A stretch of DNA of 41,545 bases. Source: JAJPGZ01 sp041167105. GTDB lineage: Bacteria; Verrucomicrobiota; Verrucomicrobiia; Chthoniobacterales; UBA10450. Each line of letters opens with the position of its first letter. Position 1 is the first letter of the stretch. Both the position numbers and the translations under genes were made by a program. The notes under the pieces were generated by a model. The model did no database searches, was not told where the DNA came from, and worked only from the letters and a program-made list of their open reading frames with translations. The stretch spans positions 1 through 41,545 of the forward strand of contig JBEEGX010000011.1 of the NCBI GenBank assembly GCA_041167105.1. The letters are read 5' to 3'. Below, one piece after another: positions 8,932-17,931 of the stretch.

Positions 8932-9482
8932 CGCGGCCGCAAAACCTTGCACGGATTTCCGGCGGCGATGACATCGTTAGGCACATCACGGGTCACGACT
9001 GAACACGCGCCCACGACCGACCGCGCGCCGATTTTCACCCCCGGCATAATGAACGCGCGCGCCCCAATGAACGCGTCTTCGCCGATGTCGATCTTCGCCG
9101 TCGTCAACGGCATCTCCGATTTCGAAAAATCGTGGCTGCCGGTATTGAGATAGGCTTCCTGCGCGACGGTGGCACGGGCGCCGATTTCAATTTCACCTAA
9201 CGAATAAGCGTTCGCGCGATCGCCGAGACAGGCGCGATCGTGCAGCGTCAGGTTCCACGGAATGGCAATGCGGGCGCGTTGATGCACGAATGGTTTGCCG
9301 TCGATCTTCGCGTCGAACACGCGCAGCCAGAAGAGCCGCCACTCGTTCAATGGCTTCGGGGTCCACGCGCAAAACACCAGCCAGCAAAATTCCCAGAGCA
9401 CGCGCAGAAAACGCTGGCTCACCGGCCAGGGCGAATCGAAGGCCGATTCTTGCGCAGGATTAACCGTGAGTTCGTTAGCCAT
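8928..9482 (-). CDS. WcaF-like left-handed beta-helix acetyltransferase
   Basis: The start is the ATG at 9482 (MANELTVNPAQESAFD); an upstream extension to 9686 overlaps the preceding methyltransferase by about 200 bp and looks like non-coding shadow. The 184-residue product has hexapeptide-repeat turns (IEIGARATVAQEAYLNTGSH, IDIGEDAFIGARAFIMPGVKIGARSVVGACSVVTRDV) and ends AGNPCKVLRPR, the standard finish of this family. The early WRLFWLRVFDAKIDGK and the NTGSHD histidine are typical of the WcaF/NodL-like enzymes that O-acetylate sugars from acetyl-CoA. It probably decorates the exopolysaccharide repeat unit. It overlaps the next gene as ATGA. Confidence 0.9.
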   Translation of the reverse strand: MANELTVNPAQESAFDSPWPVSQRFLRVLWEFCWLVFCAWTPKPLNEWRLFWLRVFDAKIDGKPFVHQRARIAIPWNLTLHDRACLGDRANAYSLGEIEIGARATVAQEAYLNTGSHDFSKSEMPLTTAKIDIGEDAFIGARAFIMPGVKIGARSVVGACSVVTRDVPNDVIAAGNPCKVLRPR

Positions 9483-9490
9483 GGCAGAGC

Positions 9491-10120
9491 TCAGTAAAAA
9501 TACACGTCTGTGCTGGTCACGCCAAAGCGCGCCGGGCCCACGCTCTCGAAAATTTCGAAGCGCTGGGCGCGGTTCGCATTTCGCAACTGCTGATAACGCC
9601 ACGAATCGTCCACGATGATAATGCCGCCAGGCGCAACCTGCTCTTCCGCGGCGCGAAAACAAATCGGCCGCGCGTTCGGCGTCCATTCATTGCCGTCGAC
9701 CACGATGACATGGGCGCGATTCGGTCGCACTGCGCTCACATAAGTCGATCGTTCGAATTCCTGCTCGTTCGTGAATTTCACCGGCACGTGGCGAAGATCG
9801 ACATGTGCGATGCCGCGGCTGCTGAGTTTACCGGCGACGATGTCGCGCCAGCGCGCGTTATCTTCGATGCTTACTACTGAGCGACAGCGCCGCGCGAAAA
9901 ATAAGGTCGAGCCGCCGCTGCCAAATTCGAAGACGTTCATCTCCGGTCGCAAATAGTTTTCGAGAAAATCGATCGCGGAGTAAGCGAACCACGGCAGCTC
10001 CAGCTCGACCGGTTCGCGGCGACCGATGACATTGTGCGCGAAGTAACGGCCGATGTTGCCCGGGTGCTCGAGCAAATCGCAGGTCAACTTAACCACGCGC
10101 TCCGAATTGGTCAGGTTCAT
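9491..10120 (-). CDS. Class I SAM-dependent methyltransferase
   Basis: The 209-residue protein contains the S-adenosylmethionine-binding loop EFGSGGSTLFFA at about 65-76, followed by SVVSIEDNARW (acidic end of strand 2) and GGIIIVDDSWRYQQL near strand 5. This is the small class I methyltransferase fold often found in polysaccharide clusters, where it methylates a sugar hydroxyl. It begins with an ATGA overlap on the upstream GT4 gene, and the acetyltransferase follows 8 bp after its stop. A word 1 copy encodes the HVDL segment. The substrate cannot be told from the sequence. Confidence 0.85.
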   Translation of the reverse strand: MNLTNSERVVKLTCDLLEHPGNIGRYFAHNVIGRREPVELELPWFAYSAIDFLENYLRPEMNVFEFGSGGSTLFFARRCRSVVSIEDNARWRDIVAGKLSSRGIAHVDLRHVPVKFTNEQEFERSTYVSAVRPNRAHVIVVDGNEWTPNARPICFRAAEEQVAPGGIIIVDDSWRYQQLRNANRAQRFEIFESVGPARFGVTSTDVYFY

Positions 10121-11205
10121 TGCGCGAAATCGGCGAGAAATTGATCGGTCACGCGTTCGAGCGAAAGCTCGGCCGCTTTCGCGTGACCCGCATCCGCCAC
10201 GCGCGACATTGCTGCAAGATCGACAATTACCTTTTGCATCTTGTCCGCGAGAACGGCCGACGGATTCGGCACGCGATGATCGAAGACAAATCCGGTCTCG
10301 TCATCGTAAATAAAATCGCGAAAGCAATCGAGCTTCGACACCATCACCGCGCAACGGTGCGTCATGGCTTCGAGTGGCGCGAGTCCGAATGATTCTCCGA
10401 GTTCGGCCAGCGATGGATAAACGAAGAGGCGGGCGGCGAGAAATTTTCGCTCCAGCTCGGCGGGATCGAAAATTGCGCCGGTAAAAATCACGCGCTCGTT
10501 TGCACTTGATTTGAGCGATTCCAAGTAGGACGCGCCGCCGCCGCCGAACTTTTCTTCTGCGGGACCTACGATCATCAATGTCCAATCAGCAAAAACAGTG
10601 CGCGCATTGGCGAAAGCCTCGACTAAAAGATGCACGCCTTTCTCCGGGTGAACGCGGCCGACATACAAAATAATTTTTTCGAGTTGATCGAGCGGTGGCG
10701 GCGGAGATGACGATGTCGATCTTGGCGCGGGATTGGGAATGACGACGACCTTCCCGGCAAGCCGCGGCGCTTCAGCACGAATGGCCTGCGACACCGCTTG
10801 CGTCGGCGCCTGTAATCGCCGCGCGCGAAAATAAAATCGCATTTGTCCTTTCGGGTAACGACCAACGTGCACGTACATGTCGCGGCGAAAAATCGGCAGC
10901 CAGAATGTGTGGGTAATCGTGACATCAGCACGCGGCAGCAGGGACAAAACGCGCAGCGAATAAATGAGATCGAAGAATTTCAAGAGCGCGAGCGAGCCGG
11001 GTGAGTTGAAACCGCGGACACGAAGGTGACGCACGCCTTCGCGCATCTCCTCGCGCGGTAAGTTGTCGATCTTGCGCGAGATCATTACGACTTCGTGACC
11101 GCGCCGCGCGAATTCGCGGCCAAGGTCGTACCAGATTTTTTCGATAGCGCCGCCCATGGTCGGTGGCACCGGAAAAAACGCGCCGAATACAATCGTGATT
11201 TTCAT
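10117..11205 (-). CDS. Family 4 glycosyltransferase
   Basis: The 362-residue product begins MKITIVFGAFFPVPPTMGGAIEKIWYDLGREFARRGHEV, the glycine-rich N-terminal Rossmann entry of GT4 enzymes. The second domain has ILYVGRVHPEKGVHLLVEAFA and then FVYPSLAELGESFGLAPLEAMTHRCAVMVS, including the E-x7-E motif (ESFGLAPLE) that binds the nucleotide-sugar donor. A glycine-rich insertion (EEKFGGGGASYLESL) lies between them. It acts in the cytoplasm on a lipid-linked acceptor. It is coupled to both neighbours by ATGA overlaps. Donor sugar unknown. Confidence 0.9.
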   Translation of the reverse strand: MKITIVFGAFFPVPPTMGGAIEKIWYDLGREFARRGHEVVMISRKIDNLPREEMREGVRHLRVRGFNSPGSLALLKFFDLIYSLRVLSLLPRADVTITHTFWLPIFRRDMYVHVGRYPKGQMRFYFRARRLQAPTQAVSQAIRAEAPRLAGKVVVIPNPAPRSTSSSPPPPLDQLEKIILYVGRVHPEKGVHLLVEAFANARTVFADWTLMIVGPAEEKFGGGGASYLESLKSSANERVIFTGAIFDPAELERKFLAARLFVYPSLAELGESFGLAPLEAMTHRCAVMVSKLDCFRDFIYDDETGFVFDHRVPNPSAVLADKMQKVIVDLAAMSRVADAGHAKAAELSLERVTDQFLADFAQ

Positions 11206-12326
11206 TGCAAGATCGACAAGAGCGAATCGACGGCGCGCTCAATGTGAAAACGATTAGCGAAACACTTTTGCGCGTTTGCGCGCATTTCTTCACGGAGCGG
11301 CAGCGGCGCATCGCGCCAGCGCTCGATTAAACGCGTCGTGCCGGTGAGGTCGTCATCTTCGACGAAACCAGCGTGGTCCGCTTCGATCTCGCGCCAGATG
11401 TTGATGCGATTGGAAATCAAAACTGGAACGCCGGCCGCCAGCGCTTCGACCACCGCCATGCCGAAGTTTTCCTGATGCGATGGCAGAATAAAAGCGTCGG
11501 CCGCCGCGAGAGCGCCTTGTTTCATTTCACCTTCGAGCATGCCGGTGAAAATGACGCGTTGCGCAAGATCGACATCGATACGTCGACGCAGCTCGTGTTC
11601 CCAACCAAGTTGATCCGGACCCGCCAGCACCAAAGCGAAATCCGATCCGCGCGGAAACACGTCGAGCAACATGTCGCAACCTTTTTTCGGATGCAGCCGG
11701 CCGAGAAACAGAAGCGTCGGCTTGTTTCGGACCTGCGGGTATTTCGCATAGAAGGTTTCGCGTGCACCTAACGATTCGGGGGGCGGCTCGATTCCTAGCG
11801 GCGATACGCTTTCGTTGCAGCGATACAACCAGAAAGACTCGCGCGCCTGCAGTCGCTCTTCTTCCGAGGTGAAAATGACCGCGGCAGCATCGCGCAAGAC
11901 GCGATACTCAGCCCACGGCCAGTAGAGCCATTTCTTGAGATGTTTGAGCGGGAACGTGCGCTTAAACCACGGATCGAGCATGCCGTGTGGGAAAACGTAA
12001 TAAGGCGTGGAGGATCGATGGAATTGTTGCCAGGTGGCGAAGCTTTGATGTTGCCAGATGCCGTTGACGATGACGCGGTCGAATCCGCCCGCATGTTCGC
12101 GCAACCATTTCGCAAATGCGCCGGAATATCGGTAGCTCGTTAGGCCGTGACCGAGCGCGTGAATGGCAAGATCGACATCTTCATTTGGAAACGCATTCGG
12201 CTCATCCAAAGTGGCGATGTCGATCTTGTGGCCGCGCCGGGCGAGGCCGCGACTGAGCGCGCGCACCGCCGAAGCGACGCCGCCGACCTTCGGGTCGAGC
12301 GTCTGCACGATTTGCAGAATCTTCAA
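11202..12326 (-). CDS. Family 4 glycosyltransferase with probable TTG start
   Basis: An open frame reaches 12428, but homologous-looking sequence begins at a TTG at 12326 (read as MKILQIVQTLDPKVGGVASAVRALSRGLARRGH). This TTG overlaps the upstream stop as TTGA, the same coupling used throughout the operon, so I take it as the start (374 residues). The donor-binding half has LLFLGRLHPKKGCDMLLDVF and FILPSHQENFGMAVVEALAAGVPVLIS, with an intact E-x7-E (ENFGMAVVE). It is a retaining GT-B enzyme of the exopolysaccharide assembly line. The stop overlaps the next ATG. Two word 1 copies give DVDLA segments. Confidence 0.88.
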   Translation of the reverse strand: MKILQIVQTLDPKVGGVASAVRALSRGLARRGHKIDIATLDEPNAFPNEDVDLAIHALGHGLTSYRYSGAFAKWLREHAGGFDRVIVNGIWQHQSFATWQQFHRSSTPYYVFPHGMLDPWFKRTFPLKHLKKWLYWPWAEYRVLRDAAAVIFTSEEERLQARESFWLYRCNESVSPLGIEPPPESLGARETFYAKYPQVRNKPTLLFLGRLHPKKGCDMLLDVFPRGSDFALVLAGPDQLGWEHELRRRIDVDLAQRVIFTGMLEGEMKQGALAAADAFILPSHQENFGMAVVEALAAGVPVLISNRINIWREIEADHAGFVEDDDLTGTTRLIERWRDAPLPLREEMRANAQKCFANRFHIERAVDSLLSILQ

Positions 12327-13447
12327 AGCGCTAAGTCGGGGCAGAGCTGCCGGTAAATGTGCAGATAGCGCGCGATCATTGTGTCGCGCGAAAATTTCGC
12401 GGCGTTGCGTAAACTTTTCTCGCTCCACACGGCGCGTTCCTGCGAATTTGTCAGGCGAAGCAGATCGGCGGCAAATCCTTCTTCGTCATCGACCGGATGA
12501 TACAAGCCCGCTTCGCCGGCGACCTCGGGCATCGGGCCCGCGTCGCTGCAAATAACGGGACATCCGCACGCTTGCGCTTCGATGATGGGCCAGCCGAATC
12601 CTTCGAACCGCGAAGGAAAAACCAATGCGACGGCGCAGTTGTAAAGCGCGCGCAACGTTGCGCCGTCCGCGTTTTTGATTTCGATGATGCGACCGTGGAG
12701 GCCGAGTGATTTCGCGAGGTCGGTAAGTTCTTGATCGAGTGCGCCGGCAAAAACGAAACGGCCGTTCCACTTATCTTTGACCCGGGCAAAAATTCGCAGG
12801 ACGCCCGCGCGATTTTTCCGGCGCTCATTGGACCCGACGTGAAGCACGAATGGAAGATCGACATCTAAATTCGCGAGCCCGTGCAAGACAGAGCGCGCTT
12901 CATCGGCCGGCAATTTGTGATAATCGAAATTCAAAGCCAGCGGCACGATGTCGATCTTTGTCCGCGGATTCGCTTGCTTAATCAGTCGCTCGGCGTCGAT
13001 GGCGGTGGCTTGCGAAACGCAAACGACCGCATCAGCGCGACGCAAGCCGCGCAGAATCCAACGTTGCAAGAATCGGCCGGTGAATGAAGCGGGACAATCG
13101 GTTTGCTCGCCCATGCCGCCACGCACGGCCAGCAGATCGTGGCAGGTGACAACAAACGGACGCATGCGGCGATGCGGAATGTAGAGCGCGTTCGAGTGAT
13201 CGCAGATGTGGACGATGTGAGCGCGGCGCAAGCGCGGACGCAGAACAAACGGAAACAAAATGTACTTGTCGATGTACGCGAGCCATTTCCCGAGTCCCCG
13301 CGCGCTGAAAATTTTGCCGAGGACCGGTCCCGGCCTAACGAGCTCGGCCTCGACGCCGGCTGCGCGCAGTCCGCCCAGCATCAATTCGCCAAATCCTTGC
13401 ATGCTGTGCTGCTGATCGAGCGCGTAGTTACCGATCAACAGAACCAT
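12323..13447 (-). CDS. Family 4 glycosyltransferase
   Basis: The frame is open to 13639 with several Mets. I favour the ATG at 13447 (MVLLIGNYALDQQHSMQGFGELML), which starts at the first beta strand and overlaps the upstream polymerase by 20 bp; ATGs at 13459 and 13462 are alternatives. The 374-residue protein has HICDHSNALY and CHDLLAVRGG in the acceptor domain. The donor domain holds VLHVGSNERRKNRAGVLRIFARV and VFPSRFEGFGWPIIEAQACGCPVICSDAGPMPEVAGEAG, with E-x7-E intact (EGFGWPIIE). The sequence resembles mannosyltransferase-like GT4 enzymes. It ends with the TTGA overlap on the next gene. Confidence 0.88.
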   Translation of the reverse strand: MVLLIGNYALDQQHSMQGFGELMLGGLRAAGVEAELVRPGPVLGKIFSARGLGKWLAYIDKYILFPFVLRPRLRRAHIVHICDHSNALYIPHRRMRPFVVTCHDLLAVRGGMGEQTDCPASFTGRFLQRWILRGLRRADAVVCVSQATAIDAERLIKQANPRTKIDIVPLALNFDYHKLPADEARSVLHGLANLDVDLPFVLHVGSNERRKNRAGVLRIFARVKDKWNGRFVFAGALDQELTDLAKSLGLHGRIIEIKNADGATLRALYNCAVALVFPSRFEGFGWPIIEAQACGCPVICSDAGPMPEVAGEAGLYHPVDDEEGFAADLLRLTNSQERAVWSEKSLRNAAKFSRDTMIARYLHIYRQLCPDLAL

Positions 13448-14906
13448 TGGGATGATCATCATCGGCCGGCGCGTGCAAGCGCGCGGCGAAAACCGAGCGT
13501 CCGACCGGATGCGGTGGCGTGGCGCGGAGTGTTCCTTGCTCATTCTCCGGTTCCCTGTCGTCCATTCGCATTGCCGCAAGGCAAAGACCGGCAAAAATAA
13601 CCGCGAAGCCGGCGCTGGTCGGTTGGCCGAGTGGCGCATTCAACATCGCGAAGGCACCGGCGCTAAAAATAAAAAGCGGCAACGTATTGCCGAGCTTGAG
13701 CGAGCGAAACGAGAGCACGAACAGATGAATCGTGAGAATGACGCGCCAGGCCAGGAAAGCGAGGCCGAGAACCGGACCGTTTTCGAAAATGATGCGCGTC
13801 CATTCGTTTTCCGAAAGCAGGAATGCCGAGTGTCCCATGAGAAATGACGAGCCGCCGTTGGTGCCAACGCCGAGACCCCAACCGGCGAGCGGCGCCTGCG
13901 GCAGATGCGCGAGTCCTTCAACGAAGCCGCTGAAAACGCGCTCTGCCAGACCACCCACTACGCTGCGGTCTTCCACGTCATCTGATTGGGTAAAGCGCTC
14001 CGATAAAATGCCGACGCCTTCGCGGAAGATCGGCACGTGACTCAGCATCCACAAAAGAACCGCCGCGATGAGCAAATTGCGCCCAAGTTTCGGGACGAGG
14101 TCCGGCCTAACGAGCAACATGATCGCGAGCGACGCGACGACCAAGCCGACCGACAACACCGCGCCCCGACTGCCAGATACACCGACGGACACGAGCAGCG
14201 CCGCGCCCGCCGAATACACCAGCCAATTTTTGTATGGGATTTTCGACATGAGCGCGTGCAAATAAAACGCCGCGGTCGCGCTGACGTAAAAGATCGCGCC
14301 GGAAATAAACGAGAACGTGCCGGGTGGACGAATTTTGCCGCCGCTGGTTTGGATTTGCGTCACGCCTTCACCGCCCAGGCCGGCGGTTCGGTTAACGAAC
14401 GCTTCAGGCGATGCGTGAAATTGCCACGCCATCAGGAGCGACATCGGGATGATGCCGAGAATCGTCCACCAACCGATGCGTTTGACGTCGTCGAAATTAA
14501 ACACCACCGGCATGATAAAAATGAGCGGCAGATGCAGAAAATTGCAGCGGAACCCGAAGGTCGTCACCAGCAGCACAATCTTGATCGGGAAATAATCGAG
14601 CAACACCAGAACACCGATGAGCCACGCCAGGACCCCGATGATTCCCGCCGAAATGACGTATGCATTCCAGCGAAACGCGCGCGCCCGAATCGCACAAAGA
14701 TAAATCAGCACCACCACCGGATCGCGCACGATGAGAAGCGCGTTCGACCATTGCGGCACCAGCCATTTGCGCAGCGCGCCTTCGAAGATGAGCAGGATCA
14801 GATAAAAATAAATCAGGCGCCGCGTGAGCGTGACCGCTTTGCTGCGATCGAACGCCGCCGGTAGCAGTGTTGCCGTCTTCGCAAGCGATTGCGTCGCGGT
14901 CGTCAT
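13428..14906 (-). CDS. Wzy-like polysaccharide polymerase
   Basis: The ATG at 14906 (MTTATQSLAKTATLL) is preferred over the GTG at 14915 because AAGG lies eight bases before it, one of the few clear ribosome-binding sites here. The 492-residue product has about ten to twelve membrane helices and a long periplasmic loop (VEGLAHLPQAPLAGWGLGVGTNGGS, then FLLSENEWTRIIFENGPVLGL). GxGLGxG followed by a Glu-containing helix is the usual pattern of O-antigen polymerase/ligase proteins. In a Wzx/Wzy pathway it would join repeat units at the periplasmic face. It is the only gene over about 1 kb in the operon's glycosyltransferase section with no exact word 1 copy, although it holds one word 2 copy. Confidence 0.85.
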   Translation of the reverse strand: MTTATQSLAKTATLLPAAFDRSKAVTLTRRLIYFYLILLIFEGALRKWLVPQWSNALLIVRDPVVVLIYLCAIRARAFRWNAYVISAGIIGVLAWLIGVLVLLDYFPIKIVLLVTTFGFRCNFLHLPLIFIMPVVFNFDDVKRIGWWTILGIIPMSLLMAWQFHASPEAFVNRTAGLGGEGVTQIQTSGGKIRPPGTFSFISGAIFYVSATAAFYLHALMSKIPYKNWLVYSAGAALLVSVGVSGSRGAVLSVGLVVASLAIMLLVRPDLVPKLGRNLLIAAVLLWMLSHVPIFREGVGILSERFTQSDDVEDRSVVGGLAERVFSGFVEGLAHLPQAPLAGWGLGVGTNGGSSFLMGHSAFLLSENEWTRIIFENGPVLGLAFLAWRVILTIHLFVLSFRSLKLGNTLPLFIFSAGAFAMLNAPLGQPTSAGFAVIFAGLCLAAMRMDDREPENEQGTLRATPPHPVGRSVFAARLHAPADDDHPNGSVDR

Positions 14907-14916
14907 CTGGCGCACC

Positions 14917-16107
14917 TTAGTTTGCGATCACTTCCCGTGCCAGCGCGACGATGCGCTGCCGATAAATCTGCCACGAACACGCGCGCGCCTTGTTTCTCGC
15001 GGCCGCACGCATGGCCGCATGACGTTGTCGATCTTGCATGAGCCACTCCAGTTTTTCGACAATCGCATCCGCGGAACGAATCGGAATCAAAAATCCGTCC
15101 ACACCGTCATCGATCAGGTCCGCGCCGCCCGTGTGCGCGGTCGTGATTACCGGTGTTCCCCGCGCCATCGCTTCGAGAATCACGAGCCCGAATCCTTCAT
15201 GCAACGACGGCAACAAGAGAACATCGTGCGCGGACATTTCCGCGAGCAGTCGATCGTGCGACAACGATGGGATCCAACGATGTCGATCTAACAAAGGCTG
15301 CGCGGGGATTGTTTCGCTTACGCGATGACCGATCAATGTAAGATCGACATGTGGTTGCAAACGCGCGGTCGCGTCGAATACATAACTCAGCCCTTTCGCT
15401 TGCGTCAGCGCGCCGACAAACAAGACGCGCAGTTTTTCGGTCGATGCCGGCGGCGTTTCTTCACTAACGTCCGGCGCGCCGTACGGAATCACGTGGACGC
15501 TCGCGTTCACCAGCGGAAGACTTTCGCGCGCAAAACTACACGCCGTAACGATCACATCCGCGAGCGATAACTCTTCGTCCTTGCGCGCCAGCTTCGCTTC
15601 GCTGTCGCGCAAGCCCAGCAACGTCGGCGCCCATTCCGGTTGCAGCTCAGCTTCTTCGCGTTGCAGCTCGCGCACTTTCCGCCAATGCACAATCGGATAT
15701 TCGTAAATGCATTTCAGGCCGCGGCGTTTCGCTGCGCGAAATGTTTCCAAGGCGCCGGCATCGTATGCGTAGACCGCTTTCAAATCCGCGCGCGAATTCA
15801 GCCGACGCGCAACATGTCGATCTAACGAATCGTAAACAGAGTCGAGGCCGACCGCGCCGAAAACTAAACGCACCCATTCGCGCGACGCGAAACTGCGCGT
15901 GAATGGTTGCAGCTCAGCCGCGAATGAGCGTCGCCGCAATTGATCTTGCACTCGCGGACTCAGTCCCGCGATCCGGTCGAGAAGACTGCCCGGTCGCCAG
16001 TTGATGCAAGTCCAAAATTCATCGAGCAAATTTGCCTCGGCGAACGCGAGCGAAGTTTGGCGAACATTTTGGTTCGCCGTCGGATGTGAGAGCAGAATCT
16101 TACTCAT
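14917..16107 (-). CDS. Family 4 glycosyltransferase
   Basis: The 396-residue product starts MSKILLSHPTANQNVRQTSLAFAEANLLDEFWTC and carries a middle helix with KCIYEYPIVHWRKVRELQREEAEL. The donor half has RVLFVGALTQAKGLSYVFDATARL and LLLPSLHEGFGLVILEAMARGTPVITTAHTGGADLI, with intact E-x7-E (EGFGLVILE). Its start overlaps the upstream gene by 8 bp, and the polymerase follows closely. Sugar specificity is unknown. Word 1 encodes QDRQ near the C-terminus and HVDL in the donor domain. Two hybrid words (TGTCGATCTAAC) also fall in this gene. Confidence 0.9.
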   Translation of the reverse strand: MSKILLSHPTANQNVRQTSLAFAEANLLDEFWTCINWRPGSLLDRIAGLSPRVQDQLRRRSFAAELQPFTRSFASREWVRLVFGAVGLDSVYDSLDRHVARRLNSRADLKAVYAYDAGALETFRAAKRRGLKCIYEYPIVHWRKVRELQREEAELQPEWAPTLLGLRDSEAKLARKDEELSLADVIVTACSFARESLPLVNASVHVIPYGAPDVSEETPPASTEKLRVLFVGALTQAKGLSYVFDATARLQPHVDLTLIGHRVSETIPAQPLLDRHRWIPSLSHDRLLAEMSAHDVLLLPSLHEGFGLVILEAMARGTPVITTAHTGGADLIDDGVDGFLIPIRSADAIVEKLEWLMQDRQRHAAMRAAARNKARACSWQIYRQRIVALAREVIAN

Positions 16108-17095
16108 GACTCACGCGCGAACGGAAAAGATCGACATATGCATTCGCAATCGTCTTCGGATGAAAACGTGCGAGATGCTGCGGCGCATTCGCCCGCAACC
16201 GCTCGCATTCATCAGGTGATTGCAACAATTTCCTCAGAGCATTTGCCAGTGCGGCGACATCGCCATTCGCGACGGTCACGCCACACGGTCCGATCGCTTC
16301 CGGCAAACCGCCGCCGCGCGATCCGACAACGACACAACCACACGCAATTCCCTCAAGCGCGACAACCCCGAATGGTTCGTCGTAACGCGACGGCACGACG
16401 AGAATGCGATGTTGACTCAGAATCTCGGCCACTTCGTTCGCCTGTTTCGGACCAACGAATGTCACTTGCTCGTGCAGCCCGAGTTTCGTCGCGAGATCGC
16501 GGAGCGAGTGTTCCTCCGGTCCGCTGCCGACGATCGTTAGGCGCGCATCGACACGCGTGAGAGCTCTCAGTAAGAGGTCAATCCCCTTTTCGGAAACGAG
16601 TCGACCGACGAACACAAGATGGGCGCGAGGAGTAGATGTCGATCTTACATTGAATGTGCGGGCATCGTACGGATTTGGAATCACGACTGAGCGCGTCTCG
16701 AAACAACTCGCCGCGTATTCGCTGATCGCCACGCTAGGCAGACGATTCACCGTCGCGTGTTTCAATCGCTGGACGAAATCGATCCCGCTCGGCCGCCGGC
16801 AATACGAGCCTTGATGCGTGACGACGACCGGTTTCCGCAGCAACAACGCCGGCCAGAGCGTCCGCAAACTCAAGTTGTTTTGCCAGAATACATCGCACCA
16901 TTTTGTTAGGCGGAACAATTCGGCCGTCGATGATTGCCGCGCAATTCGAAATCGGTCAGCGCTTTCACCCGGCGTTTGCGTCACGACCGCGATCTCGTGG
17001 CCCATTTCAATGAATTCCCGCGCGAGTAAACCGCTCACGGTTTCGATTCCGCCCAAACTCGGCGCAAAGGCGTGCGATGAGATCAGGATTTTCAT
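16100..17095 (-). CDS. Family 4 glycosyltransferase
   Basis: The 331-residue protein starts MKILISSHAFAPSLGGIETVSGLLAREFIEMGHEIAVVTQT, a textbook GT4 N-terminus with the GGIE loop. The donor domain has VFVGRLVSEKGIDLLLRAL and VVPSRYDEPFGVVALEGIACGCVVVGSRGGGLPEAIG, with E-x7-E as EPFGVVALE. It is somewhat shorter than most GT4 enzymes but appears complete. It is linked to the upstream GT2 gene by an ATGA overlap. It probably extends the lipid-linked repeat unit; donor and acceptor are unknown. Confidence 0.9.
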   Translation of the reverse strand: MKILISSHAFAPSLGGIETVSGLLAREFIEMGHEIAVVTQTPGESADRFRIARQSSTAELFRLTKWCDVFWQNNLSLRTLWPALLLRKPVVVTHQGSYCRRPSGIDFVQRLKHATVNRLPSVAISEYAASCFETRSVVIPNPYDARTFNVRSTSTPRAHLVFVGRLVSEKGIDLLLRALTRVDARLTIVGSGPEEHSLRDLATKLGLHEQVTFVGPKQANEVAEILSQHRILVVPSRYDEPFGVVALEGIACGCVVVGSRGGGLPEAIGPCGVTVANGDVAALANALRKLLQSPDECERLRANAPQHLARFHPKTIANAYVDLFRSRVSHE

Positions 17096-17931
17096 TCGAA
17101 GCTCGGTGCGCCGAAGCGGCCGGCGAAGTAATCACGCAGAGCGCGCATTCGCATGCGCGCGGTCTGCGGCTGGCGCAATGCATTAATGGCAATAATCACC
17201 GCGCGAAGGAAAGCGGCCGCGGCACCGAAGTAATCGTGCACGAGCAGAACCGAATTGCGCGCGAAGAGATAACTGCGCCACGCGCTCGGGGTTGATGTTC
17301 CGGGATTAGCCACGATCGCGCCCCAGACGAGCGCGACTTTCCACCCGTGCCGCACCGCACGCGCGCCGAGCTCATGTTCGTCGCCGTAGGCAAAATAGCG
17401 TTCGTCGAACAACCCGATCTCGCGGAGACATTCGCGACGCAACAAAAACAATGTCCCGTGCGGCACATCGACGAACTGCGCGGCGCCGCGACTTTGCGCA
17501 AGATCGACATGTACATTCACGCCGTGCAGCGCGGAGAATCGCGGCACAGTCGCGTCGGCATATTGCGGACATGCGATGCCGATGCGCGCGTCGCGCTCCG
17601 CCGCTTCGAGCAACAACGCAACACATTCGGCCGACGGCACCGCGTCATGCGCGCTGATCAAACAAAATTCGCCGCGCGCTTCATCGAGCCATTTGCGCAA
17701 ACCCACATTCAACGCCGGACCCCAGCCATGATTGTGCGACAGCCTAACGATCTCCGCATCGGTTTCGCGTCGTAGCGTTTCGTAGGCGTCCGCAGACGAC
17801 GCGTTATCGAGAATGGTGGTTTGCAAATTCGGACATTCATCGCGCAATGCGCGCACCGTCGCCAGACACGCGCGTTGATTGTTCCAGTGAACGACGAACA
17901 ATGTGACCGGCTCAACGTTGCTTTCGCGCAT
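17092..17931 (-). CDS. Family 2 glycosyltransferase (WbbL/rhamnosyltransferase-like)
   Basis: The 279-residue protein starts with VTLFVVHWNNQRACLATVRAL, then ILDNASSADA at about 40-49 and HNHGWGPALNVGLRK, the pattern of WbbL-type GT2 enzymes that often transfer rhamnose. The position that usually holds a metal-binding DxD-like motif reads SAHDAV (about 93-98), so the first acidic residue is replaced by histidine; many GT2 members vary here. A hydrophobic stretch near residues 240-257 may be a C-terminal membrane-associated helix. It overlaps the upstream methyltransferase by 20 bp and the next gene by ATGA. Confidence 0.87.
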   Translation of the reverse strand: MRESNVEPVTLFVVHWNNQRACLATVRALRDECPNLQTTILDNASSADAYETLRRETDAEIVRLSHNHGWGPALNVGLRKWLDEARGEFCLISAHDAVPSAECVALLLEAAERDARIGIACPQYADATVPRFSALHGVNVHVDLAQSRGAAQFVDVPHGTLFLLRRECLREIGLFDERYFAYGDEHELGARAVRHGWKVALVWGAIVANPGTSTPSAWRSYLFARNSVLLVHDYFGAAAAFLRAVIIAINALRQPQTARMRMRALRDYFAGRFGAPSFE

